A stretch of 64,000 bases of DNA from JADKHC01 sp047600805 (GTDB taxonomy: Bacteria; Verrucomicrobiota; Verrucomicrobiia; Opitutales; Opitutaceae): positions 4,402,001-4,466,000 of the forward strand of contig JASGKG010000001.1 in the NCBI GenBank assembly GCA_047600805.1, given 5' to 3'. Within the stretch, counting starts at the first letter, position 1. Every line of letters starts with the position of its first letter. The notes below the pieces were generated by a model. That model was not told the origin of the DNA, did not search any database, and was given only the letters and a program-made list of their open reading frames with translations. Below, one piece after another: positions 8,392 through 15,058 of this stretch. Made by a program: the position numbers and the translations under genes.

Positions 8392-9132
8392 ATGCTATCG
8401 AAGGCTGAAATCGCCCGTCTCAAATCGTTGCGCGAAAAAAAACACCGCGATGCGCTCGGCCTTTTTGTTGTGGAGGGCGAAAAGGTTGTGGCGGAGCTTC
8501 TCTCTGCCGGCCATCCGTTTTGTGAACTTTATTTCACCCCGCGATGGGTCCACTCGCGCCCCGAGAATGTGACGGTTCACAGCATTTCTGAAGAGGACAT
8601 GGCGCGCATCAGCCATTACCCGACGCCCTCGCCGGTGTTCGCGGTGGGGAAAATCGTGCGTCTGCCGGTGAGGGCGGAGGAACTCAACCGCGGTCTCACC
8701 TTATTGCTGGACGGCCTACAGGATGCGGGAAATTTGGGCACGTTGTTGCGCATCGCGGATTGGTACGCTTTCGATCGGGTGGTGGCCTCGCAGGAGAGCG
8801 TGGACTTCTACAACCAGAAAGTGATCAACGCCAGCATGGGTTCGTTTAGCCGGGTAAAGTTTCACAGTGCGTCGCTGCCCGCATTGCTCAGTGAAGTTTC
8901 GGTGCCGGTGCTGGGTTGTGATCTTGAGGGAGAAAGCGTGCATAAGCTCGCGCGGCTGCAGCATGCCGTTGTCGCCATCGGCAGCGAAGGCCGTGGACTC
9001 TCGGAAGCGGTTAAAACCCGTGTCACGCAGTTTGTCACCATTCCGCGGTTTGGCTCTGCGGAATCGCTCAACGCGGCTGTCGCGGCCGCCGTCGTGTGCG
9101 ACAACTTGCGACGAAAATCAGGAGAGCTCTGA
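8392..9132 (+). CDS. SpoU/TrmH-family rRNA or tRNA 2'-O-methyltransferase
   Basis: 246 residues. The N-terminal substrate-binding domain (1-95, with GLFVVEGEKVVAELL) is followed by a SPOUT knot domain. The three SpoU motifs are all present: LLLDGLQDAGNLGTLLRIAD, AIGSEGRGLS and IPRFGSAESLNAAVAAAVV. The order and length resemble RlmB/TrmH-type enzymes that methylate ribose 2'-OH groups; the target nucleotide cannot be inferred. Divergent from the LapA-GT9 pair. Confidence 0.92.
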   Translation: MLSKAEIARLKSLREKKHRDALGLFVVEGEKVVAELLSAGHPFCELYFTPRWVHSRPENVTVHSISEEDMARISHYPTPSPVFAVGKIVRLPVRAEELNRGLTLLLDGLQDAGNLGTLLRIADWYAFDRVVASQESVDFYNQKVINASMGSFSRVKFHSASLPALLSEVSVPVLGCDLEGESVHKLARLQHAVVAIGSEGRGLSEAVKTRVTQFVTIPRFGSAESLNAAVAAAVVCDNLRRKSGEL

Positions 9133-9222
9133 GAGCTTGGGGCCGCTTTTCTGCCAGTTGTTGGCAAATTTAGCGGTTTTGGCTGTTTGATTTTTTCTCC
9201 GGGAGCGCAAAAATGCGCGCCG

Positions 9223-9846
9223 ATGAAAAAGTACATCGTAGAATTTATCGGAACATTCTTCCTGGTATTTACCGTGGGAATGTCGGTTCAAAGTGCTGCG
9301 CCGGTGCTCGCGCCCCTGGCCATTGGTTCTGCTTTGATGGTGATGATTTTTGCGGGCGGCCACATTTCTGGCGGCCACTTCAATCCCGCGGTGACGCTCG
9401 CAGTCACGCTTCGTGGCAGGGCGATTCCGAAAGATTTTTTGCCGTACTGGGTGGCGCAATTTGCCGCCGGCGCTGTAGCGGCGCTGTTGGTTAACTACCT
9501 GCATGGCGGGGCTCATCCGGGCGGCGCGGCCCTTCACGGAACGGTGCCGTCTTTGATCGTGGAATTCCTGTTCACGTTCGCGCTGGCTTGGGTCGTTCTG
9601 AATGTCGCCACGGCGAAGGGCACGGCGGGCAATTCATTTTATGGGCTCGCGATCGGTTTCACTGTCCTCACGGGTGCGGTGGCGGTCGGCGGTGTTTCGG
9701 GTGGGGCCTTCAATCCTGCGGTTGGTCTTGGTGTTTTTATGATGGGTCTCGAAAAGATCCAGCAACTCGGCGTGTACGTCGTGGCCGATCTGGCCGGCGG
9801 CGCGGCGGCTGCGCTCGCGTTCAAGGCGGTCAACGGGACGGAATAG
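9223..9846 (+). CDS. Aquaporin-family channel with atypical second NPA motif
   Basis: 207 residues from the ATG at 9223 (MKKYIVEFIGTF). Six membrane helices and two NPA half-helices: FNPAVT (NPA at 54-56) and FNPAVG (164-166). In most aquaporins the second NPA is followed by an Arg forming the selectivity filter; here it is Val, and no His is seen at the usual helix 5 position. The pore should be wider or less cation-repelling than AqpZ, so the substrate (water, glycerol, other small solute) is open. It ends 27 bases before a strong terminator. Confidence 0.85.
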   Translation: MKKYIVEFIGTFFLVFTVGMSVQSAAPVLAPLAIGSALMVMIFAGGHISGGHFNPAVTLAVTLRGRAIPKDFLPYWVAQFAAGAVAALLVNYLHGGAHPGGAALHGTVPSLIVEFLFTFALAWVVLNVATAKGTAGNSFYGLAIGFTVLTGAVAVGGVSGGAFNPAVGLGVFMMGLEKIQQLGVYVVADLAGGAAAALAFKAVNGTE

Positions 9847-9873
9847 TTTCTATTTACTCACAGTAGAAGTATG

Positions 9874-9908
9874 AAGAGCCGCTCAAGGTGAGCGGCTCTT
9901 TTGTTTAT
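9874..9908 (+). terminator. Rho-independent terminator
   Basis: Perfect 12-bp stem (9874-9885 with 9889-9900) with a 3-nt loop, followed by TTTTGTTT on the + strand. It terminates the aquaporin gene and may also help insulate the convergent porin gene. Confidence 0.92.
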
Positions 9909-9950
9909 AGGTGGCGTACGGTTGTAGAGATCGTAGATCTACTCTTTTCG

Positions 9951-10730
9951 CTAGAACGTGACCGACACGGAGCAGCCGAGGCCAAGGTCTGGGGCGGCGT
10001 CGGTGAGGCCGATGAGGATGTGGGCTTCGATATCCCAGTGTTTTCCGAGGTGCTGGTTTACGCCGAAGCTGAGTTCGTTGTCGACGCCGCTGCTCTTGCT
10101 CGACGGTTGGTAGCTGTCGAAGGAAACATTGAGGTTGGTCGCATCGGTGGCCCACCAACCGAGGCCGACGCTGGCGTAAGCGTAGTCCTTGAGATCGGAC
10201 GCGGTCGGCTTGCCGACAAAACGATAGCCTAACCCAACGGAAGGGGTAAGCCGGTCGATGTTGCGCGAGAGATTGAGCCCGAGCGCGTAATCTTTTTTGC
10301 CCGTGCCGAGGCCCTTCTCTTCATCGCCGGTGGCAAGTTTGACGGTGCCGGTGATGACGGCGCTCCAGTCGTTTTTCAAATCGTGACACGCGTCGAAAGA
10401 GACCGAGGCTTCGGCGTCGCCGATGCCGGATTCGGTGTGGGTTTTCCCCTGGTTGCGGGCGTTTAGCCGAGCCGTGAGTCGGGGGCGTCCTGCGATCACC
10501 ACGGTGCCGGCGGGGCTCTCGACGTGCTCGTAAGGAACGTAAACGCGAGTCGACCAGGCATCGTAACTATACTCGGCAGTGGCGTGCCAGGTTAAAACTT
10601 TGGTCTTTTCTGCGAGGCCGTATTTTCCGCTGCTGTAATCGAAGCCAGTCGAAACGGCGAGCTGTGCGCGTCCGGCGGCTGCAGTCGTCAAGCTGACCAC
10701 GGCGAGGGCGAGGAGGGAGCTGGTTTTCAT
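9951..10730 (-). CDS. Outer-membrane beta-barrel (porin/transporter-like) protein
   Basis: 259 residues from the ATG at 10730 (MKTSSLLALAVV); the frame continues upstream without a signal-peptide-like start. The signal peptide ends around AGRAQ. The rest alternates polar and aromatic/aliphatic residues in about ten amphipathic strands (FDYSSGKYGL, TAEYSYDAWSTRVYVPYEH, AEASVSFDA and so on) and ends VSVTF with a terminal Phe, the usual recognition signal for BAM-mediated insertion. It resembles small barrels annotated as transporters or phenol-degradation meta-pathway proteins. Substrate unknown. Confidence 0.7.
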   Translation of the reverse strand: MKTSSLLALAVVSLTTAAAGRAQLAVSTGFDYSSGKYGLAEKTKVLTWHATAEYSYDAWSTRVYVPYEHVESPAGTVVIAGRPRLTARLNARNQGKTHTESGIGDAEASVSFDACHDLKNDWSAVITGTVKLATGDEEKGLGTGKKDYALGLNLSRNIDRLTPSVGLGYRFVGKPTASDLKDYAYASVGLGWWATDATNLNVSFDSYQPSSKSSGVDNELSFGVNQHLGKHWDIEAHILIGLTDAAPDLGLGCSVSVTF

Positions 10731-10827
10731 AGTGATGTAGGAGAGTTGGAGATGTGAAATAGATGGGCAGGCGGTAGCCGTTGCCACGTTGTTACGTGGT
10801 TATTTGAAGTGGGGTGTGTCGGTTGCG

Positions 10828-11346
10828 CTACTCCGACGTCGGCTCGGTTGACGATGACGACGTCGCGGACGAGCTGGGTGCTGATGGGCTTGGCGCTGGC
10901 GAGGAGTTTTGGCGCTGCATGTTATCGCGGAGCTTCCTTAGTTTTTGGAGACGCGGATAATTTTGGCCCTGTGCACTGCCAAAGGAGAAAACCCCGTTTT
11001 CAGCCTGATAGCGTTCGAATTTTTCGAGCTGCTCCGGCGTTAGCATTTCGTTGATTTGACGCGTTGCGTCGGCAAAGAACGGACGGATGCGGAAATTTTT
11101 TTCTTTTCGGGCCTTGGCGATGTCCTGCTGGAACTTGACCAGAATTCCGTCGAGTTTCGTTTGCTGTTCGGGTGAGAGCGTGAGTTCGCGCGTGAGTTCG
11201 CGCTCGACACGAAGACGGACGAGTTCGGGCTGAAGGACGGCGCGGCGGATGTCCCGTTTGATGATGGTTCGGGTGGCGACCACGCCGACAGAAATACCGG
11301 CGCTAAAAACGAGAAGCAGGACGATGATGGCCTTGAGGTATTTCAT
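10828..11346 (-). CDS. Membrane-anchored Spy/CpxP-like protein (sigma cassette, distal gene)
   Basis: 172 residues from the ATG at 11346; the upstream extension of the frame is Arg-rich and antisense-like, so I reject it. One N-terminal membrane helix (about 5-24) is followed by a helical periplasmic region with two LTxEQ-type signatures (LTLSPEQQTKLDGILVKF and MLTPEQLEKFERYQ), as in Spy/CpxP/ZraP-type envelope chaperones. The C-terminus is a low-complexity Ser/Pro tail. Last gene of the sigma cassette and probably co-transcribed with it. Confidence 0.72.
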   Translation of the reverse strand: MKYLKAIIVLLLVFSAGISVGVVATRTIIKRDIRRAVLQPELVRLRVERELTRELTLSPEQQTKLDGILVKFQQDIAKARKEKNFRIRPFFADATRQINEMLTPEQLEKFERYQAENGVFSFGSAQGQNYPRLQKLRKLRDNMQRQNSSPAPSPSAPSSSATSSSSTEPTSE

Positions 11347-11357
11347 GACGGAGAGGT

Positions 11358-11651
11358 TCAGCGAAGCATCCAGTCGGAGCAGATTTGCTCGACGTCGTCG
11401 TCGATGGTGGAGTCTTGGGAAACGCGTTGGCTGACTTCGACGGCGGCGCAGATCGCGATGGCGGCGGCGCAAGCCACGGCGTAGCGGGCGAAGTTGCGGT
11501 TCAGCTGGTCGACGAAGCTGATGACGACGGGTTGCGTGCTCACGCTGGTCGGCAGGTTGCGCAACACGCGTTCGGCGAAACCGGCGGGTACGTCGGGTGC
11601 TTTTTCCCGACGTGCGGCGGTGAAGAGTTCGTTGAGTTTCTTATCTTTCAT
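11358..11651 (-). CDS. Putative anti-sigma factor (single-pass membrane protein)
   Basis: 97 residues. The N-terminal 45 residues are charged and helical (ELFTAARREKAPDVPAGFAERVLRNL), then a single membrane helix at about 56-72 (YAVACAAAIAICAAVEV) and a short acidic tail. Its start overlaps the sigma factor's end by 11 bases, suggesting translational coupling. Size, topology and position fit a small anti-sigma factor, although no zinc-binding HxxxCxxC motif is visible. The functional call rests on context. Confidence 0.6.
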   Translation of the reverse strand: MKDKKLNELFTAARREKAPDVPAGFAERVLRNLPTSVSTQPVVISFVDQLNRNFARYAVACAAAIAICAAVEVSQRVSQDSTIDDDVEQICSDWMLR

Positions 11652-12249
11652 TTTCGGTCTCCTGAAGTTGTTCGATGGCTTTGCGAAGTTTGGAGCGGGC
11701 TCTTACGGCGCGAACGCGGACGGCGACGCTGGAATCGCCGGTGAGCGAGCAGATTTCCTTAACGCTGCGGCCTTCGATTTCGAGCATGGTGATAACGAGT
11801 TGTTCGGCGGCGGAAAGCGAGTGCATGGCGAGTTCGAGGATTTCGCGCGCCTGGCGGGCTTCGAGTTCGCGTGGCGGAAGGTCGTCGCGGAGCCACGAAA
11901 CGCAATCTTCGCCGAGCTCTGGCAGCGCCACCGTGCCGGAAAGGCGCTTGCGGCGGCGGACGTGATCGAGGGCGACGTGAACGGCGATGCGCGAAAGCCA
12001 GTGCTGAAACGGAGCGCGGCCGTCGAACTGGCCGAGGGCACGCCAGGCCTTGGTGAAGGTGTCTTGGGCGAGGTCCTCGACGAGGTGAAGGTCGCGTTCA
12101 TAACGGTGCAGAATGGAAAAGACTTGTTGCTGGTTGCGGCGGACGAGCTCGGCGTACGCTTCTGAGGCGCCGGCGCGCACGCGGGCCACAAGTTCAGCTT
12201 CGTCTGTTTCCACGGGCGGTTTTATGGTCGGCGTTCTGGGCGATTGCAA
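11641..12249 (-). CDS. ECF-type RNA polymerase sigma factor
   Basis: 202 residues. Region 2 is at about 20-90 (AYAELVRRNQQQVFSIL, VEDLAQDTFTKAWRAL, FQHWLSRIAVHVALDHVRRRKR). Region 4 is at about 135-190 (LEIEGRSVKEICSLTGDSSVAVRVRAVRARSKLRKAI), the -35-recognising helix-turn-helix. Second gene in a four-gene leftward cassette: Spy-like, sigma, putative anti-sigma, Spy-like. The cassette promoter at 12701-12728 is of ECF type, so autoregulation is likely. Confidence 0.92.
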   Translation of the reverse strand: MQSPRTPTIKPPVETDEAELVARVRAGASEAYAELVRRNQQQVFSILHRYERDLHLVEDLAQDTFTKAWRALGQFDGRAPFQHWLSRIAVHVALDHVRRRKRLSGTVALPELGEDCVSWLRDDLPPRELEARQAREILELAMHSLSAAEQLVITMLEIEGRSVKEICSLTGDSSVAVRVRAVRARSKLRKAIEQLQETENER

Positions 12250-12267
12250 TCCGGCGAACAGGAGAGA

Positions 12268-12690
12268 TTAGAGCCGGCTGTTCTTGAGCTCGTGGAGCTT
12301 GGCGAGCTGTTCGGGTGTGAGGATCGGTTTGATTTTCGCGAAGAGGGCGGCGCGCTGAACCGCAAAATCGCCTTCGGCGGAGCCGACATTGGCGGCGGCT
12401 GCACGGATCTGTGTGTCGGGAGCGCCAGCCTGGATCGCCTCGCGCAACTGCACACGGGCATCGCGGACCTTGTGGGCTTGGGCTTTCATGGCGTCCTTTT
12501 CGGAAGCGAAGGCAGTTTTGATTTGGGCAACCTGAGCGTCGGTGAGATCGAGCTGTTTGCGAAGCGCGCCTGGTTTGAAGCGAGCGGCTTGGTGGGTCCT
12601 TGGATGTTGGGGTTGCGCACGGAGAGCCGTAGCCCCTAAAGCGGTGCAGGCGACGAGAACGATGAGGGAAGCGGGAATGAGTTTTTTCAT
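12268..12690 (-). CDS. Periplasmic Spy/CpxP-family protein (first gene of sigma cassette)
   Basis: 140 residues with a cleavable signal peptide (to about residue 26, ALRAQ). The mature protein is helical: LDLTDAQVAQIKTAF early and ILTPEQLAKLHEL at the end are the paired LTxxQ-type motifs of the Spy/CpxP family, which bind unfolded or metal-stressed periplasmic proteins. It lies 18 bases upstream of the sigma gene. The predicted ECF promoter is so close that the transcript may start only about 4-5 bases before the ATG. Confidence 0.82.
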   Translation of the reverse strand: MKKLIPASLIVLVACTALGATALRAQPQHPRTHQAARFKPGALRKQLDLTDAQVAQIKTAFASEKDAMKAQAHKVRDARVQLREAIQAGAPDTQIRAAAANVGSAEGDFAVQRAALFAKIKPILTPEQLAKLHELKNSRL

Positions 12691-12700
12691 GATAGCCTCA

Positions 12701-12728
12701 CATACGAACGAAGATGGGGAAATGTTAC
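12701..12728 (-). promoter_or_regulatory. ECF-type promoter for the sigma cassette
   Basis: Minus-strand -35 GTAACA (12728-12723), 16-nt spacer, -10 CGTATG (12706-12701). The same hexamers with a 15-nt spacer occur upstream of the 12844-13551 gene. The layout (AAC in -35, CGT in -10, spacing 15-17) is typical of ECF sigma factors. Probably recognised by the sigma factor encoded in this cassette. Confidence 0.65.
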
Positions 12729-12790
12729 CGGAGGGCCGCTCTTAAAGTGCTTGGATCTTGGGAAGTTCAGAAGCGGTTGCTCTACAGCAA

Positions 12791-12818
12791 ACCGGCGTTC
12801 GGAGGACCGAACGCCGGT
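12791..12818 (-). terminator. Stable hairpin, likely terminator of the Thr-rich protein gene
   Basis: Perfect 12-bp GC-rich stem (12791-12802 with 12807-12818) with a 4-nt loop, 25 bases past the stop of the leftward gene at 12844. The T-run on the minus strand is weak (TTGCTG), so it may act as a 3' stabilising or Rho-assisted structure. Confidence 0.6.
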
Positions 12819-12843
12819 GGGGCCCGTCTTTGTGCCAAAAACC

Positions 12844-13551
12844 TCACGGAGCCGGCGTGGGCTTCGGGTCCACGGTGAAAGTGACGGTGCGGGTTTCCGT
12901 GGTGCCGTCCGGCTTAGTGAGCTCGATCGTGCGCGTGCCGGTGCCATCGCCATTGAGCTTGGTGTCGATGACACGCTCGAGAGATTTTCCGCTCGGCGTA
13001 TTGACGGTCATCGTGCGTTCGGTTTCGCCCGGATTTGGATGTGTGGTCGTCGACGTGACGGTGGACTGCTTTCCGTTCGGGCCGGTGATCGTGCCGGTTG
13101 AAGAGCGACCGTTGTCGGTTTTGGTCGTCGTTTTATCATAGGTGCTGGTTTTGCCTTTTGGCCCCGTCAGCGTGCCCTGAGATTCGAAGGTGCCGTCGCC
13201 CGTCTTGGTGATCGTGCCTTCGCGAGAAGTTGTTTTGCCGTCAAACGAAGTCGACGAACTTGAGACCGTGCCTGTGCCGCTGGTTTTATCCCAGGTGCGT
13301 GTGGAGTCGTGAGTGGCGGTTTTGCCGTCCTGATTCGTTGCCGAAGTGCTGCGCTCGGTTTGGCCCTTTTCACGAGTTGTGGTTCTGCTGTACGTCCCGG
13401 AGTTGCCTTTGCTGGTCTGGTAAGTGCCGGTGCGTGTGCGCGTGTGCGGCTTTTTCAGAGTGCCGGCGGCGAAGGTGGAGTTTGCGGTGAAAATCATCGC
13501 CGCGGAGAGGAGGGCGATGCTGGTGAATTTTGAAGGGAGGTTTGTTTTCAT
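12844..13551 (-). CDS. Secreted Thr/Ser/Gly-rich repetitive protein
   Basis: 235 residues from the ATG at 13551. A signal peptide ends near ANSTFAAG. The mature protein has low sequence complexity: about twelve imperfect 14-17-residue units rich in T, S, G and K, such as TGTYQTSKGNSGTYSRTT, TSFDGKTTSREGTITKTG and ITGPNGKQSTVTSTTT. No enzymatic motif is seen. The repeated GxxT/S beta-hairpin-like pattern suggests a strand-rich extracellular or periplasmic filament. Its promoter nearly duplicates that of the sigma cassette, so it is probably part of that regulon. Confidence 0.7.
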   Translation of the reverse strand: MKTNLPSKFTSIALLSAAMIFTANSTFAAGTLKKPHTRTRTGTYQTSKGNSGTYSRTTTREKGQTERSTSATNQDGKTATHDSTRTWDKTSGTGTVSSSSTSFDGKTTSREGTITKTGDGTFESQGTLTGPKGKTSTYDKTTTKTDNGRSSTGTITGPNGKQSTVTSTTTHPNPGETERTMTVNTPSGKSLERVIDTKLNGDGTGTRTIELTKPDGTTETRTVTFTVDPKPTPAP

Positions 13552-13574
13552 GAGATTGATTAGCTTCACCGTTG

Positions 13575-13601
13575 CATACGAAAGGTTCGGCAAAATGTTA
13601 C
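13575..13601 (-). promoter_or_regulatory. ECF-type promoter for the Thr-rich protein gene
   Basis: Minus-strand -35 GTAACA (13601-13596), 15-nt spacer, -10 CGTATG (13580-13575), predicted start about 17 bases before the ATG at 13551. Its hexamers are identical to those of the site at 12701-12728. Confidence 0.65.
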
Positions 13602-13662
13602 AGGTCGCTGGGCCTGCAGGTAAGTTGCTGGCTGATCGTGTAGATGTGTCTGGAGAGGAAGG

Positions 13663-13678
13663 TAACAGCCCTGTTACT
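13663..13678. promoter_or_regulatory. Perfect inverted repeat upstream of the TIGR03118-like gene
   Basis: GTAACAG-CC-CTGTTAC, two 7-base arms with a 2-base centre, about 70 bases before the ATG at 13750. Each arm carries the GTAACA hexamer used as -35 in the neighbouring ECF promoters, but no matching -10 is at the right distance. It could be an operator. Confidence 0.4.
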
Positions 13679-13749
13679 TAGTGCCATTTGCCGCGCGGAA
13701 GCGGAGACGCAGGTTGTCGTCGTCCAGCAGTAACAGGAGAAAACACCAC

Positions 13750-14889
13750 ATGAAAATGCATCACTTGGCAGGACGGTCGCTCGCGCCACTGGCTGGAGGA
13801 TTGGCGCTTTTTGTTAGTTGTTTAAATTTACAAGCCGCGCAAAACGCTTACGTCGAAACCGATCTTGTTTCCGATGTTCCGGGACGAGCGGTTTTCACTG
13901 ATTTGAATCTTGTGAACCCTTGGGGAATTGCGGTTGGCCCGACGACGCCCTTCTGGATTTCGAATGCGGGAACGGGCACTTCGACTCTCTATAACACCGC
14001 GGGCACGCCCCAAGCGCTGGTCGTGACGATCCCCTTTAACGGTTCTCCATCGTCGCCGACCGGACAGATTTTCAATGGAGGCACGGCGTTTAATGCCGAT
14101 CGTTTTATTTTTGCGACGGAAGAAGGCTCGATCCATGGCTGGCGCGGAGCGCTCGGCACGACGGCTGAATTGCTCTTCGACCGTTCGAGTGCTGGTGCGA
14201 TCTACAAAGGCCTGGCGGTCTCGTCGATCGGAGCGAGTTCGTATTTGTACGCGACCGATTTTCACAACAACCGCATCGACGTTTTTGGCAGTGGTGGTGC
14301 GCCGCTGCTCGCGGGCAGTTTTCTGGACCCGACGCTTCCGGCGGGCTACGCGCCTTTTAATATACAAAACCTCGGTGGCCAGTTGTTCGTTACCTACGCC
14401 AAACAAGATGCGATGGCGGAAGATGAAGTCGCGGGTGCGGGGCTCGGCTTTGTGAGCATCTTCGATGTGAACGGCAATTTCGTGCGCCGCCTGACGTCGA
14501 ACGGAGCGCTCGACGCACCCTGGGGGGTGGCGATCGCACCGACGAGCTTTGGAGCGCTTGGCGGTAAGTTGTTGGTCGGTAATTTTGGCGACGGTCGCAT
14601 CAACGCGTATGATCTCGCGACGGGCGCATGGATCGACGTGATGACGCGCCCGGACGGAAGCGCGCTGGAAATCGAAGGGCTCTGGGCCTTGCAATTCGGC
14701 AATGGAGGAAACGGAGGCCGCGCGGATACGCTTTATTTTACCGCCGGAATTGGCGACGAAAGTCACGGGCTGTTCGGTGCGATCACGCCTGTGCCGGAGC
14801 CTGCGACGTATTTTTCCGGCATCGCGCTGCTTGGACTGTGTGTGTCTGCCTGGCTGAGAGGGAAACGGCGCCATTTTGTTGCGGCCTGA
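13750..14889 (+). CDS. TIGR03118-like secreted protein with PEP-CTERM anchor
   Basis: 379 residues from the ATG at 13750, preceded by AGGAG; the longer frame from 13681 is Arg-rich and unlikely. A signal peptide ends at about LNLQAAQ. The body has strand-rich blades (VNPWGIAVGPTTPFWISNAG, APWGVAIAPTSFGALGGKLLVGNFGDGRINAYD) like the TIGR03118 family of beta-propeller-like proteins. The C-terminus is a textbook PEP-CTERM sorting tag: VPEPATY, a membrane helix, then RGKRR. An exosortase elsewhere in the genome should process it and deliver it to the outer surface or matrix. Confidence 0.87.
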   Translation: MKMHHLAGRSLAPLAGGLALFVSCLNLQAAQNAYVETDLVSDVPGRAVFTDLNLVNPWGIAVGPTTPFWISNAGTGTSTLYNTAGTPQALVVTIPFNGSPSSPTGQIFNGGTAFNADRFIFATEEGSIHGWRGALGTTAELLFDRSSAGAIYKGLAVSSIGASSYLYATDFHNNRIDVFGSGGAPLLAGSFLDPTLPAGYAPFNIQNLGGQLFVTYAKQDAMAEDEVAGAGLGFVSIFDVNGNFVRRLTSNGALDAPWGVAIAPTSFGALGGKLLVGNFGDGRINAYDLATGAWIDVMTRPDGSALEIEGLWALQFGNGGNGGRADTLYFTAGIGDESHGLFGAITPVPEPATYFSGIALLGLCVSAWLRGKRRHFVAA

Positions 14890-14913
14890 TTTGCCTCACA
14901 CCACGCATAAGAC

Positions 14914-14955
14914 CGCCGCCGAGACCGAGATCTGCTGGCTCGGCGGCGTGTTTTT
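14914..14955 (+). terminator. Rho-independent terminator
   Basis: 10-bp stem CGCCGCCGAG/CTCGGCGGCG (14914-14923 with 14939-14948), 15-nt loop, followed by TGTTTTT. It ends the TIGR03118-like gene. Confidence 0.85.
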
Positions 14956-15058
14956 CGGAGCTCGGTTTGACCGGCGATAGCTGCAATTCGTCGGGTTGTT
15001 TCGGCGTTTCATCGAAACGCCCTCGTAGGAAATCAAGGGAAGCCCCATCGGGAGGGGC

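Noticed and set aside
7700..8572. 290-residue + strand frame across the GT9 and LapA genes
   Set aside because: It crosses two well-supported minus-strand genes and the divergent promoter; Arg/Lys-rich and domain-free.
10768..10795. Third ECF promoter before the porin-like gene (GTAACA-N16-CGCCTG)
   Set aside because: The -10 matches only four of six bases of CGTATG; too weak to annotate, mentioned only as a lead.
13828..14874. 348-residue frame antisense to the TIGR03118-like gene
   Set aside because: Arg-rich, domain-free, and opposite a gene with signal peptide and PEP-CTERM tag; typical GC-driven shadow.
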